Source of the DNA: Aeromicrobium sp. CnD17-E
Lineage (GTDB): Bacteria; Actinomycetota; Actinomycetes; Propionibacteriales; Nocardioidaceae
Direction: 5' to 3'
Assembly (NCBI RefSeq): GCF_024124745.1
Contig: NZ_JAMXRU010000005.1
Coordinates: 1-64,000, forward strand
Length of the DNA stretch: 64,000 nt
Shown: positions 58,172 to 64,000 of the stretch, piece by piece
Layout: every line of letters begins with the position of its first letter
Numbering within the stretch: position 1 is the stretch's first letter
Translations under genes and position numbers: made by a program
Notes under the pieces: model-generated
What the model was told of the DNA's origin: nothing
The model's database searches: none
The model's input: the letters and a program-made list of their open reading frames with translations, nothing else

Positions 58172-58633
58172 ATGGCCGACGCATCCCAGGTGGACGCGCT
58201 GTACCAGGAGATCATCCTCGACCACTACAAGCAGAAGCACGGCTCGGGCCTGCGTGACCCGTTCGAGTCCGAGGTGCACCACGTCAACCCGACGTGCGGC
58301 GACGAGGTGACCCTGCGGGTCCACCTCGACGCCGGCACCGTCTCCGACGTCTCGTACGACGCCGTCGGCTGCTCGATCAGCCAGGCGTCGGCGTCGGTGC
58401 TCAACGACCTCGTGGTCGGCAAGCCCGTCGACGACGCCTTCGCGACGCTCGACGCCTTCCAGGCCCTCATGCAGGGCAAGGGCGAGGTCGAGCCCGACGA
58501 GGACGTGCTCGAGGACGGCATCGCGTTCGCCGGTGTCGCCCAGTTCCCGGCGCGCGTGAAGTGCGCGCTGCTCTCGTGGATGGCGTTCAAGGACGCCACC
58601 AGCCAGGCTCTCAGCACCCAGGAGGACGCATGA
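58172..58633 (+). CDS. sufU: Zinc-dependent sulfurtransferase SufU
   Basis: A 153-residue IscU-like protein that takes sulfur from SufS. Seen: LYQEIILDHYKQKHGSG, NPTCGDEVTL (Cys and Asp), VGCSISQASAS (Cys) and RVKCALLSW (Cys): the Zn ligands of SufU. The 18-residue insertion typical of SufU precedes the last Cys. Starts 2 bp after sufS. Confidence 0.96.
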   Translation: MADASQVDALYQEIILDHYKQKHGSGLRDPFESEVHHVNPTCGDEVTLRVHLDAGTVSDVSYDAVGCSISQASASVLNDLVVGKPVDDAFATLDAFQALMQGKGEVEPDEDVLEDGIAFAGVAQFPARVKCALLSWMAFKDATSQALSTQEDA

Positions 58634-59025
58634 GCGACCCCACCAGCACCCCTGACCACTCCGACCTGCCCGAGGTCGACCTGAACGCCCCGCAGGAGTC
58701 CGCCGTGTCGACGGCGACGAAGGACGAGGACGTCTGGGAGGCGATGAAGGACGTCGTCGACCCCGAGCTCGGCATCAACGTCGTCGACCTCGGCCTCGTC
58801 TACGGCGTCGACGTCGACGACCACAGCAACACGGTCCTGTCGATGACCCTGACCTCCGCGGCCTGCCCGCTGACCGACGTCATCGAGGACCAGACCCGCG
58901 CCGCCCTTGACGGGATCGTCAACGACTTCCGGATCGAGTGGGTCTGGATGCCGCCGTGGGGCCCGGACAAGATCACCGACGACGGCCGCGAGATGCTGCG
59001 CGCCCTGGGGTTCAACGTCGGATGA
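58630..59025 (+). CDS. sufT: SufT-type metal-sulfur cluster factor (DUF59/MIP18)
   Basis: A 131-residue protein with an acidic N-terminal extension (about 30 residues) and a MIP18/DUF59 domain: VWEAMKDVVDPELGINVVDLGLVYGV (in parts DVVDPELGINVVDLG), SMTLTSAACPLTDVIEDQ with the conserved Cys, and WMPPWGPDKI. SufT helps maturation of high-demand Fe-S proteins. ATG 58630 overlaps the sufU stop (ATGA). Ends the suf operon, 6 bp from the stop of the convergent secreted-protein gene. Confidence 0.93.
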   Translation: MSDPTSTPDHSDLPEVDLNAPQESAVSTATKDEDVWEAMKDVVDPELGINVVDLGLVYGVDVDDHSNTVLSMTLTSAACPLTDVIEDQTRAALDGIVNDFRIEWVWMPPWGPDKITDDGREMLRALGFNVG

Positions 59026-59031
59026 GGTCGT

Positions 59032-62000
59032 TCAGCCTGCGCTTCTGGTCCTGCGCAGCGTGAGGTCGAGGGAGCCAGTCGTCTCACCGACCGGGTCGAC
59101 GATCACGAGGAACGACGCGTTGGAGTCCCCGTAGGACGCAGACGACTGCGCCCGGGCCGTGACGGGGGCTCCGCGGTACCTCACGGACGAGGCCGAACCC
59201 CGCCCGGTGCTACCTCCCTGCGGACGGGCCAGCAGGTCTGCCTGGCCGGTCGAGGAGAGCGGGCCATCCTCCGGGCGGCGAAGGGCGCCTCCCGTCGCGG
59301 TCACCTCGAGCAGGTCGTCGTAGGCCGCGGGCACGCTGTAGACGGCCAAGCCACCCGCGCGGGAGACCTGAGCGCGCGCCGTCGTTCCTGAACTGCCGGG
59401 GTCGAGGGCGACCGGACGGGTCACGAGGACCTCCACGTCGGCGGCCGTGGGTGCTGTCGAGAGCGGGGTCAGGCGGTACTGGTATCGGCCGTCCGCCGGG
59501 ATCCGGTGCAGCGGCGCCCCTGCGCACCCGTCCGCGTCCCTGTCCTCAGCGTCGGGGCGGTACGCAGTCTCCACCACGTCCTCGCGATCCTCGAAGCCGC
59601 TCAAGCGGTCGCGGAGAAGAGTGCCCTGGCAGGGTGCTCCTCCCTCGCGCCTCGTGGTGCGCACGGTCACGAGGTCGCCCTCGCGGGCGTCGAAGACGGC
59701 CAGGAGCTCGCGCGCTGCCACACCGCCGGTCGTCAGGCGCACGGCCGGACCGTTCGGGCTCACGGTGGTGCGTGCGGGCGAGGAGGTCTGCACGTCGACC
59801 GAGCCAGGACCGCGCGCCTCCACGACCATGTCGACGACCCCGCGGCTGGAGGGCACGGACGTCACACGGTCCCGGTGCTGCCACACGTGGTCGGCGCGTC
59901 TCGGTTCGAGGTAGATCTGGCGGCTCGGATCGAAGGTGGAGTCGTTGGTCGTCGTCGTCAGTCGCGTTCCGGCGGGCGCCTCGTAGCGCAGGACACGGAA
60001 GTAGCGTCCATCGGCGATGGTGGTGCGGTGGTCGGCCCCGAGGCCGACGGTCGTCGGACGCTCGCGGTGGACGACGACCTCGCTCTCGACCTCCACGGCA
60101 TCACCGGGGGCCCTGACGTGGACGAAGGTGCCCGCTCGCTCCACGTGATGGGGCAACTCGGAGGGGAAGGAGCCGAAGGACTCGGTGTAGTCCACCCGAC
60201 CGACAGCCACGGTCCCTCGGGTCGCGTAGTCGATTCCCACCGTCGGCTTCGTGTCGACGTAGGTGTCGGCCTCCGCGGTGAAGCGGACCCAGATCTCACG
60301 GCCGGCCAGACCTCCGCTCGAGGTGGTCGTCCGCTCGCCACTGCCCACGTCGTAGACACGCGGGGTCGACACGTCGAGGTCGAAGGCGCCGGACGAGCGG
60401 GGTCCGAAGGTCGCGACGACGTAGTGACGGTCGGCGCGCTCCGCCGCACCACCGCGCACGAGGAGACCTGCGTCGCCCCGGACCTGCCGGCCGGTGGCGA
60501 ATCCCTCGGCAGAGACGACCTCGAGGTTCAGCCGTTCGTCCTCACGCGTGAGCGAGGCGGCGGAGGCGGCGTAGGTGACGCGCTTCCCGGCCTCGACGTC
60601 CACGTCGTACACGACGAACCCTCCGCGCGCCTTCACCGAGGCCCGGGTCGTCGACTGGTTGACGTCGAGACGCTGCTCACGACCGGTCAGCAACCGCACC
60701 TCCGTCGTGGTCTCTCCGCCGACGCCGGTCCGGACCTCGAACCGGTACTTGCCGGTGCTCGGGAGGCGCCAGACCAGAACGCCGTCCTCGTCGGTGAAGC
60801 GCCGGACCTCCTGACCGCTGCTCAGGTCGACCAGGCGGGAAGGGGTCACGCTGGTGTCGTTGACCGCCACGAACCTGACGAACGACTCCGCCTGACCCTC
60901 GAAGGCGAGGTCGAGTCGCCGTCCTCGGGCAGACCCGGTCGACATCAGCACCGCAGCGCCGTCGAGCGTCGCGCTGAACGTGGCCGGGCTGGTCGCCGAG
61001 AGATCCCACGTCCCGGCCGCTTCGGCCGCATCCGTCGTCACCGTGTACGTCCCAGCCTCGCGCGTCACGAAGGCGGGCTGGACGTACTGCCCTTGGGGGC
61101 GCCTGCTCAGCGGCACCGTATCCCCGTCGGGTCCACGCACCACGAGGCCGTCACGGTGGTCGGTCCATGGCGCCCCTGTCGTGCTGTGCAGCCGGATCTC
61201 CGTCCGGGCAGGTGCGTCGATCACTGCCGTGGCGGGACGCTCGGCGGAGTAGGCCATGCCGGTCGGTGCACCGTTGAGCACTACTGCGCGAGACCCGGTG
61301 GTCGCCCGCGGCACCGGCCGATCGGAGACGGTGACGACGACCTCGGGGGACACGGCCTGGGCCAGTCGGTCGGTCTCCATCGTCCTCAGTCGGTAGCGGT
61401 GCCGACCGGGCGGAGGGTCGACACTGAACTGCACCTCGCCCTCGAAGACGTCGTCGACGGCATCCACCTCCCATGCGCCGTCGACCAGCCGCTGCAGCTG
61501 TGTCTCGTCGCCCTCTCGGTGCTGCAACGCCTCGCCCTCGAAGTCCAGCACACCGCCGACGGGTGCGTGGCTGCGCTCCACCCAGAGGACGACGTCGGGC
61601 CGGGGCACGACGCGCACCTCCAGAGGCTCGGACACCGCCTGCTCGAGGGTCGAGGTCCTTTCCTGCACGGCGCGGTAGATCGAACCGGTGCCTGACGGCC
61701 GGACGACGACCTTCGCGTTCCCGTCGGTGTCGAGGCGACCGGTGCCCACGCGTTCCCACTCGTCGTCCGACGCGCGTCGTTCCCAACGAACCCGTGCGCC
61801 CTCGCCTCGCGACCCGGCATGGCTCCAACCGTGCAGGGTCGTGGTTTCGCCAGCAGCCACGTGCCGGGGCTCCGCCTGCACGAAGAGCGGATGGCTGGCG
61901 CGCCTGACCTCCACGCGGCGGGTCGCCGACGTGCTGGCCTGGTGGCGCGTCGTCGCCGGCTTGTGCACCCGGAAGAGGTAGGTCCCTGGGCTCGGACGAG

Positions 62001-62283
62001 ACTTGTGCCTGCTCACTCCGGAGGCATCGAGACGGCCCGAACCGATCGTCGTCCAACCGCGCGACGTCCGCTGCTGGAACCGCACGACGTCTCCCGCGGC
62101 GAACCTGCCTCGTGGCGACTGTCCGCGGAGCGTGAGCCGGTTGCCGGTCTCGAGGGAAGCCGCGGAGGTCACCAACGTCACCGAGGACGATCTGCGAGCC
62201 GCCTGTGCGGCCGTCGGCGCGACGAGGAGCCCGGCGACAAGGGCGGCGACGACGAGGGGGACGAGGCGGGGGAGAACAAGCAC
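59032..62283 (-). CDS. Large secreted Ig-like repeat protein, unknown
   Basis: A 1083-residue exported protein. Seen: a signal peptide LVLPRLVPLVVAALVAGLLV...AQA, N-terminal beta-sandwich repeats of a bacterial Ig type (for example LTLRGQSPRGRFAAGDVVRFQQR, in parts, with GWTTIGSGRLDASG; then RWERRASDDEWERVGTGRLD), then a long beta-rich region with repeated segments (YDVGSGERTT, PSSRGVVDMVVEARGPGSVDV). Only two Cys occur in the mature part (GAPCQGT, ADGCAG), close in sequence, so one disulfide is likely. No enzyme motif recognised. GTG 62283; the minus-strand -10 TAGCCT (62310-62305) gives a short leader. Divergent from a second Ig-like secreted gene. Confidence 0.8.
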   Translation of the reverse strand: MLVLPRLVPLVVAALVAGLLVAPTAAQAARRSSSVTLVTSAASLETGNRLTLRGQSPRGRFAAGDVVRFQQRTSRGWTTIGSGRLDASGVSRHKSRPSPGTYLFRVHKPATTRHQASTSATRRVEVRRASHPLFVQAEPRHVAAGETTTLHGWSHAGSRGEGARVRWERRASDDEWERVGTGRLDTDGNAKVVVRPSGTGSIYRAVQERTSTLEQAVSEPLEVRVVPRPDVVLWVERSHAPVGGVLDFEGEALQHREGDETQLQRLVDGAWEVDAVDDVFEGEVQFSVDPPPGRHRYRLRTMETDRLAQAVSPEVVVTVSDRPVPRATTGSRAVVLNGAPTGMAYSAERPATAVIDAPARTEIRLHSTTGAPWTDHRDGLVVRGPDGDTVPLSRRPQGQYVQPAFVTREAGTYTVTTDAAEAAGTWDLSATSPATFSATLDGAAVLMSTGSARGRRLDLAFEGQAESFVRFVAVNDTSVTPSRLVDLSSGQEVRRFTDEDGVLVWRLPSTGKYRFEVRTGVGGETTTEVRLLTGREQRLDVNQSTTRASVKARGGFVVYDVDVEAGKRVTYAASAASLTREDERLNLEVVSAEGFATGRQVRGDAGLLVRGGAAERADRHYVVATFGPRSSGAFDLDVSTPRVYDVGSGERTTTSSGGLAGREIWVRFTAEADTYVDTKPTVGIDYATRGTVAVGRVDYTESFGSFPSELPHHVERAGTFVHVRAPGDAVEVESEVVVHRERPTTVGLGADHRTTIADGRYFRVLRYEAPAGTRLTTTTNDSTFDPSRQIYLEPRRADHVWQHRDRVTSVPSSRGVVDMVVEARGPGSVDVQTSSPARTTVSPNGPAVRLTTGGVAARELLAVFDAREGDLVTVRTTRREGGAPCQGTLLRDRLSGFEDREDVVETAYRPDAEDRDADGCAGAPLHRIPADGRYQYRLTPLSTAPTAADVEVLVTRPVALDPGSSGTTARAQVSRAGGLAVYSVPAAYDDLLEVTATGGALRRPEDGPLSSTGQADLLARPQGGSTGRGSASSVRYRGAPVTARAQSSASYGDSNASFLVIVDPVGETTGSLDLTLRRTRSAG

Positions 62284-62446
62284 GGCGGGGCCTTTCGACG
62301 CCTGAGGCTAACCGTCCCGACGGGCGTCCGCCCACCGAAGGAGAGATGCGCGGCACCTGCGCGAAACCTGGGACGGCGCACTGAACTGCGTGTTACAACG
62401 AGTCTGGCGCCTGGTTCCCGGGGCTCCCTGAACCGAAGGTCGTCCT

Positions 62447-64000
62447 GTGCCGTCTGCGCGCCCGTCCCGTCTCACCCTGCTCGTCCTGCTGGTCACCGGC
62501 ATCCTCCTCGCGGGGATGCTGCCCGCGAGCGCCGCGTCGTCGCGCACGCTCAGCCTCAAGGCGTCCAGCACCACGCCGACCGCGGGTAGCACGGTCACGC
62601 TGTCCGGGACGCTCAGCGCGTCGCCGAAGGGTGCGACCGTCACCGTCCAGCGGCTCTCGGGGTCGCGGTGGGTCAAGGTCACGTCGGTCCGCACCACCGG
62701 CACCAAGGGCGCGTGGAGCACGCGCCTGACCGTCAGGACGGTCGGCAGCACCAAGCTGCGCGCCGTCTCGGCGGCCATCCGCAACCGCAAGGCGGCCACG
62801 TCGCGCAGCACGACGCTCGACGTGCGTCGCAAGGTCACGGTCACCGCAGCGCTCACGCCCAGCCGGGTGACCGTGGGTGACGACGTCGTCGTCAGCGGCA
62901 AGGCGACTCCCTTCGTGCGAGGCACGACGATCTCCGTCCAGAGCGTCTCCGGTCGTACCGCCACGACGGTTGCCTCGACCACGCTGGCCGCCGACGGGAC
63001 CTACCGCGTCACCCTCCGGACCACGAAGACCGGCAGCACGACGTACCGCGCCGTCGTGGCCGGACGCACGGGCTACGCGGCCGCGACGTCACCGAGCCGC
63101 ACGCTGGTCGTCGAGGCCACCCCGGTGCAGCCCGTCATCACCACCAGCAGCCTCCCGCGCGGCCGGACCGGCGTCGCCTACAACGCGCGCCTGACCACCG
63201 ACGGCGACCAGCCGGGCACCTGGTCGGTCTCGCCCGCCCTCCCCGCCGGACTCGCGCTCGACGCGCGGTCCGGCGCGATCACGGGCACGCCGACCACCGC
63301 CGGCGACGTGAGCACCAGGGTCACCTTCACGCACGACAACGGCAAGGTCGCCACCACGACCCTCACGCTCTCCGTCGACGAGTCCCCGAGGATCACCACC
63401 GCCTCCCTCCCGACCGCCCTCAAGGGCGCGCCGTACGACCAGACGCTGACGGCGTCGCAGGGCGGTTCTTGGACGCGCACCTCGGGCAGCCTGCCTCCGG
63501 GCCTGTCCCTCGGGTCCGACGGCCGGCTCTCCGGCACGCCCACGTCGTCGGACGCGTCGTCGACCTTCACGGTGCGCTTCACGAGCGCGTCGTCCGGCCT
63601 CACCGCCGACCGCACGTACACGGTCCGGAGCACGCGGATCATCGCCACCACCGAGGTCGTCGCCGGTCAGGTCGGCGTGCCGTACCGCTACCAGCTGCGC
63701 ACCAACGCCCCGACGGCCGGCACGTGGGGCACGAGGGGCGGTACGCCGGGCGGCCTGACGCTGAGCCCCGACGGCGTGCTCAGCGGCACCCCCACGCAGG
63801 CCGGGACGAGCTACGTCGTCCTCACCTTCACCCCGACCGGCGCGACGGCGCCTGCCGACGAGCAGAACCTCTTCCCCGAGACGGAGGCTGCGGGCTCGAC
63901 GACGCCCTCGACCGGTGAGGTCAGCGGCGGCTACGGGTACGCCTGCCGCGTCAACGGCTCCGACCGTGCCGCGGCGTGCTGGGGCTCCAACTACGGCGGT
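62447..64000 (+). CDS. Secreted multi-domain protein with Ig-like, putative-Ig (He_PIG) and RCC1-like regions, 3' end outside window
   Basis: 518 codons are open to the window edge. GTG 62447 opens MPSARPSRLTLLVLLVTG ... GMLPASAA, a clear signal peptide. Seen: two Ig-like beta-sandwich repeats (about residues 33-115, 116-208: PTAGSTVTLSGT..., VTVGDDVVVSGK...), then three He_PIG repeats with the signature SLPxGLxLxxxxGxxxGTP (ALPAGLALDARSGAITGTP; SLPPGLSLGSDGRLSGTP; GGLTLSPDGVLSGTP), a short acidic/Thr linker, and the start GYGYACRVNGSDRAAACWG typical of RCC1-propeller repeats. A cell-surface or extracellular adhesin-like role is inferred from architecture only. Confidence 0.82.
   Translation, partial: MPSARPSRLTLLVLLVTGILLAGMLPASAASSRTLSLKASSTTPTAGSTVTLSGTLSASPKGATVTVQRLSGSRWVKVTSVRTTGTKGAWSTRLTVRTVGSTKLRAVSAAIRNRKAATSRSTTLDVRRKVTVTAALTPSRVTVGDDVVVSGKATPFVRGTTISVQSVSGRTATTVASTTLAADGTYRVTLRTTKTGSTTYRAVVAGRTGYAAATSPSRTLVVEATPVQPVITTSSLPRGRTGVAYNARLTTDGDQPGTWSVSPALPAGLALDARSGAITGTPTTAGDVSTRVTFTHDNGKVATTTLTLSVDESPRITTASLPTALKGAPYDQTLTASQGGSWTRTSGSLPPGLSLGSDGRLSGTPTSSDASSTFTVRFTSASSGLTADRTYTVRSTRIIATTEVVAGQVGVPYRYQLRTNAPTAGTWGTRGGTPGGLTLSPDGVLSGTPTQAGTSYVVLTFTPTGATAPADEQNLFPETEAAGSTTPSTGEVSGGYGYACRVNGSDRAAACWGSNYGG

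Overview
The window is a very GC-rich, gene-dense chromosomal segment of an actinomycete (Actinomycetota). The markers are WhiA, RbpA, OpcA, SufR, a high-molecular-weight FabG4-type reductase, and many leaderless genes whose -10 hexamer ends 6-7 nt before the start codon. Gene order in several blocks matches mycobacteria (htdX-fabG4/fadA2; uvrC-rapZ-yvcK-whiA; gap-pgk-tpi-secG; tkt-tal-zwf-opcA-pgl; ctaB/ctaA-ABC; sufRBDCSU-sufT). Together with the many secreted Ig-like proteins, this suggests a member of Propionibacteriales such as Nocardioidaceae; that placement is inference, not a database result.

Layout. 1-6.3 kb: truncated PhoD phosphatase, flavin-reductase-like protein, dxs, PAC2 protein, a 423-bp repeat-bearing gap, tesB. 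6.4-13 kb: secreted CocE hydrolase, MaoC dehydratase and FabG4 reductase divergent from a FadA2-type thiolase, then a TetR regulator. 13-29.7 kb: all three nucleotide-excision-repair genes (uvrB, uvrA, uvrC) with an epimerase, amidase, TerC behind a yybP-ykoY riboswitch, permease, P450 and MBL hydrolase between them; uvrC leads an operon with rapZ, yvcK and whiA. 31.6-36.1 kb: PrmC-like methyltransferase, glycolytic operon, secG, rbpA. 36.2-44.3 kb: minus-strand pentose-phosphate operon (tkt-tal-pgi-zwf-opcA-pgl). 44.4-48.5 kb: haem O/A synthesis and an ABC exporter. 48.5-52.4 kb: a DNA-repair/stress insert (LigC-type ligase, small alarmone synthetase, YdeI-like protein, Prim-PolC-like polymerase) with a 70-bp palindromic tandem repeat. 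52.5-59 kb: the SUF iron-sulfur assembly operon. 59-64 kb: two divergent genes for large secreted Ig-like proteins, the second entering an RCC1 propeller at the window edge.

How parts work together. uvrA, uvrB and uvrC each carry the same bipartite promoter (TGTCGGYG-N8-TANNNT), the RecA-NDp/PafBC damage-response signature, so the NER set looks co-regulated. The central carbon blocks place lower glycolysis and the oxidative and non-oxidative pentose-phosphate enzymes in two adjacent transcription units.

Most unusual region. Between uvrA and uvrC lies a 1.28-kb cassette (25544-26823). A single AbiEi-type winged-helix plus DUF559-like nuclease gene is bracketed in mirror order by two identical 32-bp perfect palindromes (outer) and two related hairpins (inner). 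The hairpins differ by compensatory base-pair changes. It looks like a minimal mobile or domesticated palindrome-bounded element.
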